Below, one piece after another: positions 1 to 6,820 of a stretch of 11,116 bases of DNA. The notes beneath the pieces are model-generated. The model made no database searches, was not told the origin of the DNA, and saw only the letters and a program-made list of their open reading frames with translations. The translations under genes were made by a program, and so were the position numbers. Position 1 is the stretch's first letter; each line of letters opens with the position of its first letter. The stretch covers positions 1 through 11,116 of the forward strand of contig DJVQ01000063.1 in assembly GCA_002441265.1 (NCBI GenBank), in the 5' to 3' direction. The DNA is from Syntrophaceae bacterium UBA6252. GTDB lineage: Bacteria > Desulfobacterota > Syntrophia > Syntrophales > UBA6807.

Positions 1-1110
1 CCGGACGGCGCGGAGCTGGCCATCCGCAGCGGGGCCTGGAGCTACATCGCCAAGCCGCCGACCCTGAACAAGATCCGCCTGCCCATCCAGCGGGCCATGG
101 AGCACCACCGGGGCAAGCAGAAGGTCCTGCCCCTGGGGCTCAAGCGCAGCGGGATCATCGGCGACAGCCGGGCGGTGCAGGCCTGCCTGGACCTGGTGGC
201 CCAGGCCGCGGCCACCGAGGCCTCGGTGCTCATCACCGGCGGCACGGGCACCGGCAAGGAGCTGTTCGCCCGGGCCATCCACGACAACAGCGCCCGCGCC
301 GACGGGCCCTTCGTGGTGGTGGACTGCGCGGCCCTGCCGGAGAAACTGGTGGAGAGCGAACTCTTCGGCTACGAGCGCGGCGCCTTCACCGGCGCCGACC
401 GCCGCTTCGAGGGCCTGGTGCGCCAGGCCCACCAGGGCACCCTGTTCCTGGACGAGATCGGGGAGCTGCCCGTGGCGGTCCAGAAGGCCTTCCTGCGCGT
501 GCTCCAGGACGGCTGCTACCGGCCGGTGGGCGGGATCAAGGAGGTCTGCAGCGACTTCCGCCTGGTGGTGGCCACCAACCGCGACCTGGAGACCCTGGCC
601 GCGGCCGGGGATTTCCGCCAGGACCTGCTCTTCCGCATCCGGACCATGACCATCAACCTGCCCCGGCTCAAGGACCGCGCAGGCGACATCCCTTTGCTCT
701 GCCGGCACTTCGTGGCCCGGCAGTGCCGGCTTCAGGGGCTCCCGGCCAAGCGCGTCTCGCCCGACTATTTGGAGGCCCTGGAGGGCTACGACTGGCCGGG
801 CAATGTCCGGGAATTGAAGAACATCATCGAAAGGCTCGTCATCCTCACCCCGTCGGACCTGATCACGGAGGAGGACCTTCCCCCCCTGGCGGGCAGGCCC
901 CCGTGGCCGGCGGAAGAGGTTTCCAATCATTCCGGCTCCCTGAGAGAGGCCAAGGCGGATTTCGAAAAAAGCTACATCGTTCAGAAACTGGACGAGAACG
1001 ACTGGAATGTCACGAAAACCGCGAAAGCCCTCGGCCTCGAGAGGAGCAACCTCCACAGAAAAATCCGTTCCTACGGGCTCGATCCGAAAAAGGGGGAGAC
1101 GAACGGCTGA
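1..1110 (+). CDS. Sigma-54-dependent response regulator, NtrC family (5' partial)
   Basis: This is an enhancer-binding activator that would remodel sigma-54 RNA polymerase in response to a sensor kinase. The frame is open from base 1, so the start and most of the receiver domain lie outside the window. Visible residues 1-35 look like the end of a receiver domain, including the conserved Lys in YIAKPP (about residue 18). The AAA+ domain follows: Walker A GGTGTGKE (about 80-87), the sigma-54 contact loop GAFTGA (127-132), Walker B GTLFLDE, the arginine-finger region FRQDLLFR and the sensor-II motif WPGNVREL (265-272). A Fis-type helix-turn-helix ends the protein (about 330-358, TKTAKALGLERSNLHRKI). 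Family identity is secure; the target genes are unknown. The gene converges on the flippase-like gene. Composition changes abruptly around base 800: codons before it are GC-rich with no AGA/AGG, while the tail uses AGA/AGG and AAA freely. Confidence 0.95.
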   Translation, partial: PDGAELAIRSGAWSYIAKPPTLNKIRLPIQRAMEHHRGKQKVLPLGLKRSGIIGDSRAVQACLDLVAQAAATEASVLITGGTGTGKELFARAIHDNSARADGPFVVVDCAALPEKLVESELFGYERGAFTGADRRFEGLVRQAHQGTLFLDEIGELPVAVQKAFLRVLQDGCYRPVGGIKEVCSDFRLVVATNRDLETLAAAGDFRQDLLFRIRTMTINLPRLKDRAGDIPLLCRHFVARQCRLQGLPAKRVSPDYLEALEGYDWPGNVRELKNIIERLVILTPSDLITEEDLPPLAGRPPWPAEEVSNHSGSLREAKADFEKSYIVQKLDENDWNVTKTAKALGLERSNLHRKIRSYGLDPKKGETNG

Positions 1111-1164
1111 TCCTCCCGGTTCCGCCGGGCAGCCGCCGGGTTTCCCCGCCCGCCCCCGTCCGTT

Positions 1165-2133
1165 TCAGTGGGTTCCTTTTTTCCGGGGGAACAGGGCGTC
1201 CATGTGGAACGGCAGAAACACCAGCCCGAGAAAGAAAATGACGGCCATGCTGATGAAGTGGTTCAGGATGGCGTATGACAGCGCCTCCGACCTGGGAACG
1301 CCGAAGAGGGTCAGGCCGAGAACGCAGAAAAAATGCCAGTTTCCGATGAAGCCCGGCGCCGTGGGGATGGTGATGCCGATGATGATCATCGCCAGGAGGG
1401 CGTACGCCGCGGAAAGGGGGAGGGAAATGTGGAGGGCGAAGAACAGGGCGTAAAGGGCAAGCGCGTCAATCGACCAGATGAACAGTGACAGGATCGCCAG
1501 GTAGGCGATCAGACCCTTTCTCCTGAAAACGTCGAGCCCTTTCATGAGCTGGAGAAACCATTCGCGCACCCTGCCCCGAAGCCCCTCCGGCAGCCTGTCC
1601 AGGATCCACCCGACGAACGGCGGGGCGGAGCCTCTCCGGAACAGGAAAACCAGAACACCGAGGAACACCGCCAGGACGACGAAGAGGAGGGCGCTTCCCC
1701 GGATCATCCAAGGCGGGATGGGGAAGTAGAAGACCGCGATGGACAGAATGAGGAGGATGGAAAGGACATCGAGGATTCTTTCCACGATGATGGAACCGAT
1801 GCCGGCGGTGAGGGGAAGGTCTTCCTCGCGGTTCATCAGGTAGGGCCTTGCCAGTTCGCCGATCCGTGCCGGAATGGCGGCGATGGCGAGAAACCCGACG
1901 CTGGTGATGGAGAAAAGGGTTCCCTGGGGAACCCGCTTGAGGGGGCTCAGAATAAGCCCCCAGCGATAGGAACGGAGCCCCTGCATGAGAAAGAGAAGAA
2001 ATGCGGACAGGACGAGAAGGGGCGGTTCGGCGCCGCGGAGCCCTTTCAGGACCTCCTCGTAGTTCACGTTTTTCAGGGAAAGGTAGCCGAACAGGACCCC
2101 GAGAAGGATTCCCGGAAGGAGTTTCTTCCACAT
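1165..2133 (-). CDS. Flippase-like integral membrane protein (LPG synthase TM domain family)
   Basis: This 322-residue protein is almost entirely hydrophobic, with about eight predicted membrane segments. It resembles the lysylphosphatidylglycerol-synthase transmembrane / UPF0104 family (Pfam PF03706 type, also seen in AglD-like proteins). Visible family signatures are the Arg-Ile-Gly-Glu-Leu-Ala-Arg stretch at about residues 90-96 and the Val-Glu-Arg-Ile-Leu-Asp stretch at 117-122. No soluble LPG synthetase domain is attached, so it is more likely a lipid or lipid-linked-sugar handling membrane protein than an aminoacyl-lipid synthase; the substrate cannot be read from sequence. The ATG lies 19 bp after the stop of the DUF3568 lipoprotein gene on the same strand, so the two are probably co-transcribed. 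The Shine-Dalgarno sequence is poor (AAGG about 17 nt upstream), consistent with dependence on upstream translation. Confidence 0.85.
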   Translation of the reverse strand: MWKKLLPGILLGVLFGYLSLKNVNYEEVLKGLRGAEPPLLVLSAFLLFLMQGLRSYRWGLILSPLKRVPQGTLFSITSVGFLAIAAIPARIGELARPYLMNREEDLPLTAGIGSIIVERILDVLSILLILSIAVFYFPIPPWMIRGSALLFVVLAVFLGVLVFLFRRGSAPPFVGWILDRLPEGLRGRVREWFLQLMKGLDVFRRKGLIAYLAILSLFIWSIDALALYALFFALHISLPLSAAYALLAMIIIGITIPTAPGFIGNWHFFCVLGLTLFGVPRSEALSYAILNHFISMAVIFFLGLVFLPFHMDALFPRKKGTH

Positions 2134-2152
2134 CGCGAAACGGACCGGGCCC

Positions 2153-2551
2153 TTACGAACTTCTCGTCAGGAATTCCAGGATCTTGTCGTGGAGAAACTG
2201 GGAAGACTGCTCGTTTCCGATGATCCCGACGCGGATGGCGACGGTGGTCGCTTTCATGGCCTTGTATTTGACCGAGATACGGACCCGTTCCCCGTCGATG
2301 GTGGCCTCGATGGTTCCTTCGCTGATTTCCTTGGTCGGGACCACGTCCACGCCTCTCATGGAAGCGACCGTCTTTTCGCAGGCCTTCCAGACCTCTTCGA
2401 AGCCGTTGGGATAATCGGTCCGCATCTCCCCGTTCACGTAAAGGTAGGTCCCCGTGCCGGCGGTGACGGCCGCCCCTCCCGCGACGACAGCGGCGCAGCC
2501 CGCCAGGGGGAGGATCAGGAGGATCAAGATCCATGCCGCTCTTTTTCTCAT
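2153..2551 (-). CDS. DUF3568-family lipoprotein
   Basis: This is a small outer- or inner-membrane lipoprotein of unknown role. The N-terminus is a textbook lipoprotein signal: MRKRAAWILILLILPLAGC, with the lipobox LAGC placing the acylated cysteine at residue 19. It is followed by a short Ala/Gly segment (AAVVAGGAAVTAGTGTYLYVNG) and a domain matching the DUF3568 pattern: YVNGE, then an amphipathic helix with Trp, then two beta-rich halves ending in ...KILEFL. The frame is open eight codons further up (ATG at 2575). The start at 2551 is preferred because it begins the signal peptide cleanly and AGAGGAGG lies about 10 nt upstream. A sigma-70-like promoter sits at 2669-2697. The flippase-like gene follows 19 bp downstream, suggesting a two-gene envelope operon. 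Confidence 0.88.
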   Translation of the reverse strand: MRKRAAWILILLILPLAGCAAVVAGGAAVTAGTGTYLYVNGEMRTDYPNGFEEVWKACEKTVASMRGVDVVPTKEISEGTIEATIDGERVRISVKYKAMKATTVAIRVGIIGNEQSSQFLHDKILEFLTRSS

Positions 2552-2625
2552 CTCCGTGATGCCTCCTCTTTGCATTCTTACCCTTCAATCCCGGGACGGG
2601 AGCGAAGACCGTCTCCGTTCCCTCC

Positions 2626-2643
2626 GGCGGCCGGGAGGCCGCC
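2626..2643. repeat. GC-rich perfect hairpin in the intergenic gap
   Basis: GGCGGCC, four bases (GGGA), then GGCCGCC form a 7-bp perfect stem in the 132-bp gap between the peptidase fusion and the lipoprotein gene. It lies in the predicted 5' leader of the lipoprotein transcript. No T-run follows on either strand, so a classical intrinsic terminator is not supported. It may affect mRNA stability or attenuate read-through. Confidence 0.5.
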
Positions 2644-2668
2644 AGGCCGGGCGGGATCGATTGGCGGT

Positions 2669-2697
2669 ACTATAGAAGATGTTTCATCGATTGTCCA
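2669..2697 (-). promoter_or_regulatory. Sigma-70-like promoter for the lipoprotein/flippase genes
   Basis: On the minus strand TGGACA (2692-2697), a 17-bp spacer and TATAGT (2669-2674) match 5/6 and 5/6 to the sigma-70 consensus. The -35 box overlaps the last codons of the upstream M23-fusion gene. The predicted start would give a leader of roughly 110 nt containing the GC hairpin at 2626-2643. This is a pattern match only. Confidence 0.5.
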
Positions 2698-4354
2698 TGG
2701 TTTTATGGCGGTACCGGCGCTTCGCGGTCCCCGGGTGGTTTCCTGGAGGGGCGGTTATCCCCATGGCGACGGACGTGCCGGCCGCCGGGTTCCACGCCCG
2801 GTGGGACCGGATGAAATCCCGGGGAGGGAGATAGTGGCTCCCGATCCATTCCCCCAGGTCCTCCCTGTCGAGTGAAAATCCCGGCATCGTCAGCAGCGCG
2901 GGCCAGAAGATCGCCGGGAGGCCGGCCATGTTCGACCGTCGCAATTCGAAGTGAAGGTGGGCGGACTCGTAGGTGGCATCCCTGTATCCCCGGCCGACCG
3001 ATCCGATCTCCTGCCGCCTTTTTACCTTTTCCCCGGGCACGACCTCCACGTCCTTCAGATGCATGTAAACGGAGTAAAGGATCTCCCCGCCGGGATGCCG
3101 GTGGGCGATCATGACGATCTTTCCCATCCGGAAGCTGTCCTTCGCGAAGACGACCCTTCCTTCCGATACGGCGTACACGGGTTGTCCCAGGTCGGTGTTC
3201 CCGCCGCCCCGGCCGTTCCAGTCCTCGCCGGGGTGAAACCAGGGGTGAAGAAATGAGGAAGCGACGTACCACCCCTTTGCGTTCAACCCGTTCCAGCCCT
3301 TGCCGTTCCTGTCGCCCACGGGAAAATCGAACCCCGTGGACGGGGGGATCTCCCCGGGTGAAGGAACGGCGGGGGTCCTGCTCAAGTAATACGATCCCGC
3401 CGCGAAAACGGGCAGAAGGCAGAGAAAAAGAACGGCGGCGAAATACCGGTAGGGACGGCGGATGGGAAGGGTCTTCCCCGCTTTTTTCGCAACGGAATAG
3501 ACGATCATCCGCAGGAAAAAGAAGAGGAGGATTCCCGCCGGGAGGAGAAGGGAGAAGAAAACGGCCCCTTCCGCCTTCAGGCCCGGCACCGTCAGGAAGA
3601 GCAGTTTCATCCCCCCCTCCTGCATCCCGCTGCTGAAGGATTTCAGAAAACCCGGGAGAATGGCGTTCTGGTATTCCTTCCATGCCGCTTCCGCGTGTCC
3701 GAATCCCAGGTTCTCGGGGTATCCTGGAGAGAGGAGGAGATGAAGGGCCGTGAGAAGAAAGGGGAACACGACGAGGAAAACCATGAACCTGTCGGTCCGG
3801 TCTTCGGGAACCTCCCTGAGGTGCTTCCATCCCTCCCGGATCAGGGCCGCCGTGAAAAAGAAGAGAAAAAGGTAGATGGTGAAGAAATCGTACCAGCCGT
3901 AACGACTGAGCGTGGCGATCCGGTGCTCCGAAAAGGGATAGAAGAGGACAAGCCCGTTCCAGGGACCGTTGGGACCGAGAAGGTCCTCCAGAAGATGGAT
4001 CAGCCCGCCGGCGACAAGGAGGGACGCCATGATCCAGGGACCCCGCCGGGATCCCCCGTCTTCCGCCTTTCCCGGCCCGCCGCAAAACAGAAGGTGGAAG
4101 AGAAGAAACAGAATCCCGAAGAACGCAATCCCCCCGACGGAATGGGCAAATCCCCTGTGGGACAGGAAGATGTCCTGCACTTCATTGTAATAATAGGATT
4201 TTCCAAGAATGCGCGTGAGGTAGTCCACATCGGGGAGCAGGGCTCCCAGCATGAGGAGCGCAACTGCTCCGGTTTTGGAAAGGTACCGTCTGAAGAGGGG
4301 TTGTATGGCGAACCCGACAAGACCTGCGGACAGGCCGTGATCGACGATGGTCAT
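2684..4354 (-). CDS. YdjM-like membrane metal-dependent hydrolase fused to M23 peptidase
   Basis: This 556-residue two-part envelope protein starts with a YdjM/DUF457-type membrane domain (about 1-210) carrying the family's polar residues: H6, the PDVD cluster (41-44), HRGFAHS (H66, H71) and HLLEDLLGP (H120, D124). Further hydrophobic helices follow (about 190-210, 249-288, 303-322). The C-terminal part (about 340-480) is an M23/LytM-type metallopeptidase with H374 and D378 in HPGED, H432 in YMHL and HLHFE (H467, H469), so all the expected zinc and catalytic positions are present. M23 enzymes cut peptidoglycan cross-links or stem peptides, so this domain should face the periplasm. The substrate of the YdjM part is unknown. 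The ATG is 3 bp after the trmO stop, with only a weak AGGG upstream, suggesting translational coupling. The last about 40 residues are low-complexity and not recognised. Confidence 0.88.
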   Translation of the reverse strand: MTIVDHGLSAGLVGFAIQPLFRRYLSKTGAVALLMLGALLPDVDYLTRILGKSYYYNEVQDIFLSHRGFAHSVGGIAFFGILFLLFHLLFCGGPGKAEDGGSRRGPWIMASLLVAGGLIHLLEDLLGPNGPWNGLVLFYPFSEHRIATLSRYGWYDFFTIYLFLFFFTAALIREGWKHLREVPEDRTDRFMVFLVVFPFLLTALHLLLSPGYPENLGFGHAEAAWKEYQNAILPGFLKSFSSGMQEGGMKLLFLTVPGLKAEGAVFFSLLLPAGILLFFFLRMIVYSVAKKAGKTLPIRRPYRYFAAVLFLCLLPVFAAGSYYLSRTPAVPSPGEIPPSTGFDFPVGDRNGKGWNGLNAKGWYVASSFLHPWFHPGEDWNGRGGGNTDLGQPVYAVSEGRVVFAKDSFRMGKIVMIAHRHPGGEILYSVYMHLKDVEVVPGEKVKRRQEIGSVGRGYRDATYESAHLHFELRRSNMAGLPAIFWPALLTMPGFSLDREDLGEWIGSHYLPPRDFIRSHRAWNPAAGTSVAMGITAPPGNHPGTAKRRYRHKTMDNR

Positions 4355-4357
4355 GGG

Positions 4358-4753
4358 TCAGCCCTGTTTTTCGAACATCCTCTCCGGTTTGATGTCGAGA
4401 ATCGGCGTTCCGTCGCGCATGTCGATTCCCTTTACCCGGATCACCGTTTCCGACACGCCGAGAACGTCAACCACGGACAGTCCGATGGGATTGGGCCGCA
4501 ACGGGGAACAGAGATTAAACACCCCCTGCTTCTTCCGTCGCAGGTCGCCCCGGGGGTGCTGTTTCAGGTATTCAGGGGAGAAAGGGGGGCTTTCATGAAA
4601 TGCGAAGAGGACGACGATGCGGTCTCCCGGTTTGATTCCCTCCATGCCGTCCCGGTACCGGTCCTCGAGGACGAGGTCGCCCTCGACCTGCGAGATCGAA
4701 CAATGTTTCGGAAGTTCCCGCGCCTCCGTCCGGACATACCCGATGGGATTCAT
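4358..4753 (-). CDS. trmO: tRNA m6t6A37 methyltransferase TrmO (TsaA/UPF0066 family)
   Basis: TrmO N6-methylates threonylcarbamoyladenosine at position 37 of certain threonine tRNAs using S-adenosylmethionine. The sequence shows the single beta-barrel TsaA domain: PIGYVRTE at the start, HESPPFSPEYLKQHPRGD in the middle, then the strongly conserved SPLRPNPIGLSVV and DGTPILDIKP motifs. I chose the ATG at 4753 (131 residues, MNPIGYVRTE) because AAGGGA lies 6 nt upstream. Alternatives are ATG at 4759 and 4789; the latter adds a charged 12-residue tail and has no good Shine-Dalgarno. The length is near the minimal family domain and lacks the C-terminal extension of the E. coli protein. It follows the SEC-C gene on the same strand and nearly abuts the M23-fusion gene. 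Confidence 0.85.
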   Translation of the reverse strand: MNPIGYVRTEARELPKHCSISQVEGDLVLEDRYRDGMEGIKPGDRIVVLFAFHESPPFSPEYLKQHPRGDLRRKKQGVFNLCSPLRPNPIGLSVVDVLGVSETVIRVKGIDMRDGTPILDIKPERMFEKQG

Positions 4754-4898
4754 GAACATTCCCTTGTCGTTCCCTTTTTTCGCCTTCATGGAATGCCCCG
4801 TGCTTCGAGGGGATTTGCATGCGGCCGCCGGGGAGATCGGATACCTTCCCGGAACTCCGCGGCCGGAAACGCGACGCGTTGGAGGAAGCGCGGCGGGG

Positions 4899-5099
4899 TT
4901 ATGCCTTGTGTTTCTGAATGCCCCTCATGGAAGACGCGTAGCTGTCGGCGATCTGCATGGACCGCTTCCGGGCGTCCTTCTCCAGATGGCATTTCTTGTA
5001 CTTCTTGCCGCTTCCGCACCAGCAGACGTCGTTTCTTCCCAGTTTCAGATTCGCTTCATCCTTCTTCAATCCGAGCCACTTCTTGAACCATTCGAGCAT
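4899..5099 (-). CDS. SEC-C motif mini-protein
   Basis: This 66-residue basic protein is built around one SEC-C zinc motif: GRNDVCWCGSGKKYKKCH (about residues 21-38), with Cys26, Cys28, Cys37 and His38 as the zinc ligands. The same motif occurs at the C-terminus of SecA, where it binds SecB and ribosomes, and in many stand-alone small proteins whose partners are unknown. The N-terminus (MLEWFKKWLGLKK) could form an amphipathic helix; the C-terminus is helical and charged. The ATG has a distant AAAGGA about 12 nt upstream. The gene is the first of the minus-strand set, with a possible promoter at 5135-5163. The gap to trmO is 145 bp and no promoter was recognised there. Confidence 0.85.
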   Translation of the reverse strand: MLEWFKKWLGLKKDEANLKLGRNDVCWCGSGKKYKKCHLEKDARKRSMQIADSYASSMRGIQKHKA

Positions 5100-5134
5100 G
5101 ATGCCGAGAAATCCTTTCGATAAAGAATTCGGGA

Positions 5135-5163
5135 ACGCTACCCCTCTTCCGTGCCGCTGTCAA
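5135..5163 (-). promoter_or_regulatory. Possible sigma-70 promoter for the SEC-C gene
   Basis: On the minus strand there is a perfect TTGACA (5158-5163), a 17-bp spacer and a weak TAGCGT (5135-5140, 3/6). It lies 36 bp upstream of the SEC-C start codon. The -35 box is good and the -10 is poor, so it may need an activator or be fortuitous. It diverges from the promoter at 5216-5244. Confidence 0.35.
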
Positions 5164-5215
5164 GAAAAATCAAAGATCCAGGGGGGCTTTCCGTAAACGC
5201 GACCGTGCCGGCGGC

Positions 5216-5244
5216 TTGACAGCAACCTGCCGTTTTCCTAAGAT
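5216..5244 (+). promoter_or_regulatory. Sigma-70 promoter for the crotonase/YciI genes
   Basis: TTGACA (5216-5221), an exact 17-bp spacer and TAAGAT (5239-5244, 5/6) form a near-consensus sigma-70 promoter. Transcription should begin around 5251, leaving a GC-rich leader of about 125 nt before the crotonase ATG at 5377. Confidence 0.65.
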
Positions 5245-5338
5245 GAAGCGCCTGAAACCCGTCGAAGGAACGGACGGTTCGTTCGCGGGGGGAATGGGGG
5301 TACGGCACCGGGGACCTTCGAGGGAAAGGTTTCATGGA

Positions 5339-5360
5339 CCGGGGGGATCGATCGCCCCGG
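5339..5360. promoter_or_regulatory. Near-perfect 22-bp dyad just upstream of the crotonase ribosome-binding site
   Basis: CCGGGG (5339-5344) and CCCCGG (5355-5360) are perfect arms around an almost self-complementary centre. 10 of 11 base pairs match; only G5345/G5354 fails. The right arm ends 3 nt before the Shine-Dalgarno AAGGAGG (5364-5370). It could be a regulator operator, or a hairpin that limits ribosome access. The dyad is observed; the role is inferred. Confidence 0.4.
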
Positions 5361-5376
5361 GAAAAGGAGGGAAGGA

Positions 5377-6165
5377 ATGTTCGAGAATGTCCTGTTTGAA
5401 AAAAAGGGCGCCGTCACGACGATCACCATGAACCGCCCGAAATCGCTGAATGCCCTGGATTCGGACCATCTGGCCGATCTCGTTCACGCCCTCGAAATGA
5501 CGGCGGATGACGGGGAGACGAGGGCCGTGGTGCTCACCGGGGCGGGAAAGGCTTTCTGCTCCGGGGGCGACCTGGCCTCCTTCCGGGAGGCGATGGACCG
5601 GGATCCCGCCGATCCCCTGAGGCAGGTCATCAAGCTTCTGAACGTGGCGATCATCAGCATTCGAACCATGGGGAAACCGGTCGTCGCCTCGATCAACGGC
5701 GCCGCGGGAGGGGGAGGCCTCAGCGTCGCCGCCTCCTGCGATCTCAGGATCTGCGCCGCTTCGGCCAGGTTCCGCCAGGCGTACACCAGCATCGGCCTCG
5801 TTCCCGACGGCGCGTGGGGCCTCATGATCCCCCTGCTGGTCGGCTTCGGCCGGGCGTCGGAGCTTCTTTTTCTCGATCCGGTGTTTGACGCCCGCCGGGC
5901 GCTCGAATGGGGCCTCGTGCACCGGGTCGTGGAGGACGGGGATCTGCCTGCGGAAACGGAAAAACTCGCGCTTCGTCTCGCCGAAGGGGCGACGACGGCT
6001 TTCGCCATAGCCAAGGACAACCTGAATCACTCCATGCTGGATCTGCTGGAAAGACAGCTCGAACGGGAGCGGGCCGGAATGGTCCAGGCGGGTAAGACGC
6101 TGGATTACCGAGAGGGCTCGGCGGCGTTTTTCGAAAAGAGGAAACCGAAATTCATCGGAAAGTGA
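5377..6165 (+). CDS. Enoyl-CoA hydratase/isomerase (crotonase) family, PaaG/ECI-like
   Basis: This 262-residue crotonase-fold acyl-CoA enzyme has both oxyanion-hole segments: AFCSGGDL (about 59-66) and NGAAGGGGLSVAASCDLRI (107-125). The two glutamates that define true enoyl-CoA hydratases are replaced: the Glu144 equivalent is Ser116 and the Glu164 equivalent is Tyr136 (my alignment by eye). Instead there is Asp144 in IGLVPDGAWG, the position used as the acid/base by PaaG-type and ECI-type isomerases. A double-bond isomerase on an unsaturated acyl-CoA is therefore likelier than a hydratase; the exact substrate is unknown. The start is clear, with AAGGAGG 6 nt upstream. A YciI-like gene follows after 34 bp, probably in the same operon under the promoter at 5216-5244. 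Confidence 0.9.
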   Translation: MFENVLFEKKGAVTTITMNRPKSLNALDSDHLADLVHALEMTADDGETRAVVLTGAGKAFCSGGDLASFREAMDRDPADPLRQVIKLLNVAIISIRTMGKPVVASINGAAGGGGLSVAASCDLRICAASARFRQAYTSIGLVPDGAWGLMIPLLVGFGRASELLFLDPVFDARRALEWGLVHRVVEDGDLPAETEKLALRLAEGATTAFAIAKDNLNHSMLDLLERQLERERAGMVQAGKTLDYREGSAAFFEKRKPKFIGK

Positions 6166-6199
6166 GCGGCTCCGATCCGGGGCGGCGAGGAGGGCTTCC

Positions 6200-6487
6200 A
6201 TGCAGTTTCTGATCATTGCCCGCGACGGGCGGGACGAGGGCGCGGCGGCGCGGAGAGCGAAGGCGCGTCCCGCACACCTGGAAAACGTGAAAAAACTGAA
6301 GGAACAGGGTCATTTTCTTCAGGGGGGGGCGATTCTGAACGAAAAGGACGAAATGGCCGGGTCGGTGATTTTCATGGAATTCCCTTCCCGGAGCGACCTG
6401 GACCGGAGCCTCGCCGCGGACCCCTACACCACCGGCGGCGTCTGGGTGGATGTGGAGGTGGTGCCGATCCGCCTCGTTACCCTGTGA
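6200..6487 (+). CDS. YciI-like family protein
   Basis: This small (95-residue) cytoplasmic ferredoxin-like-fold protein is of the YciI family. Family features seen are the N-terminal strand MQFLIIARDG, the RPAHL motif (Arg23, His26), the GGAIL strand and the ADPYTTGGVW motif (Asp74), giving the His/Asp pair thought to form the active site. Family members are linked to small-molecule catabolism, but few have a known reaction. GAGGAGGG lies 5-6 nt ahead of the ATG. The protein is about as long as E. coli YciI and ends at the equivalent strand, so it appears complete. Its TGA stop is the first three bases of the 168-bp repeat at 6485. It is likely co-transcribed with the crotonase gene, perhaps acting on a related acyl-CoA or its by-product. 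Confidence 0.85.
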   Translation: MQFLIIARDGRDEGAAARRAKARPAHLENVKKLKEQGHFLQGGAILNEKDEMAGSVIFMEFPSRSDLDRSLAADPYTTGGVWVDVEVVPIRLVTL

Positions 6488-6652
6488 CGGCTTCGTAAAA
6501 AGTCCATATGCAGCGTTGCCCTTCTTCCCTCCTCCCTGCGGCGTACGCCGAAGTACGCCTCGGTCGTCGGGAATCGGGCGCCTTGCTTATGGAGCTTTTT
6601 CCTTTGCCGTTCGAAGAAGCGTTGTATTGACTGCTTACGAGTTCGTCTCCCC
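6485..6652 (+). repeat. 168-bp palindromic repeat, unit 1
   Basis: This is the first of two head-to-tail copies, 162/168 identical to the next. It begins TGACGGCTTCGTAAAAAGTC. Bases 6485-6521 pair imperfectly with 6578-6613 to make one long hairpin, capped by a perfect inner stem: GGCGTAC (6540-6546), six bases, then GTACGCC (6553-6559). The tail (6629-6648) is a second, imperfect inverted copy of the start (14/20). No ORF with protein-like character is present. It looks like a MITE/REP-type non-autonomous element. It lies between convergent genes and could terminate both transcripts. Confidence 0.9.
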
Positions 6653-6820
6653 TGACGGCTTCGTAAAAAGTTCCTATGCAGCGTTGCCCTTTTCCCCTCC
6701 TCCCTGTGGCGTACGCCGAAGTACGCCTCGGTCGTCGGGAATCGGGCGCCTTGCCTATGGAGCTTTTTCCTTTGCCGTTCGAAGAAGCGTTGTATTGACT
6801 GCTTACGAGTTCGTCTCCCC
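6653..6820 (+). repeat. 168-bp palindromic repeat, unit 2
   Basis: This is the second copy, in direct orientation and at an exact 168-bp period. All six differences from unit 1 fall before about base 6756 of this copy. The distal about 65 bp are identical, so the duplication is recent or kept homogeneous. It carries the same internal hairpin and tail. Confidence 0.9.

Noticed and set aside
1115..1129. Possible terminator CCCGG-TTCCG-CCGGG between the convergent genes
   Set aside because: The stem is only 5 bp and no T-run follows on either strand.
3695..5086. Long plus-strand frame (463 codons) opposite the M23-fusion, trmO and SEC-C genes
   Set aside because: It is an antisense shadow in GC-rich DNA. 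It spans three well-identified minus-strand genes and has no domain or ribosome-binding site.
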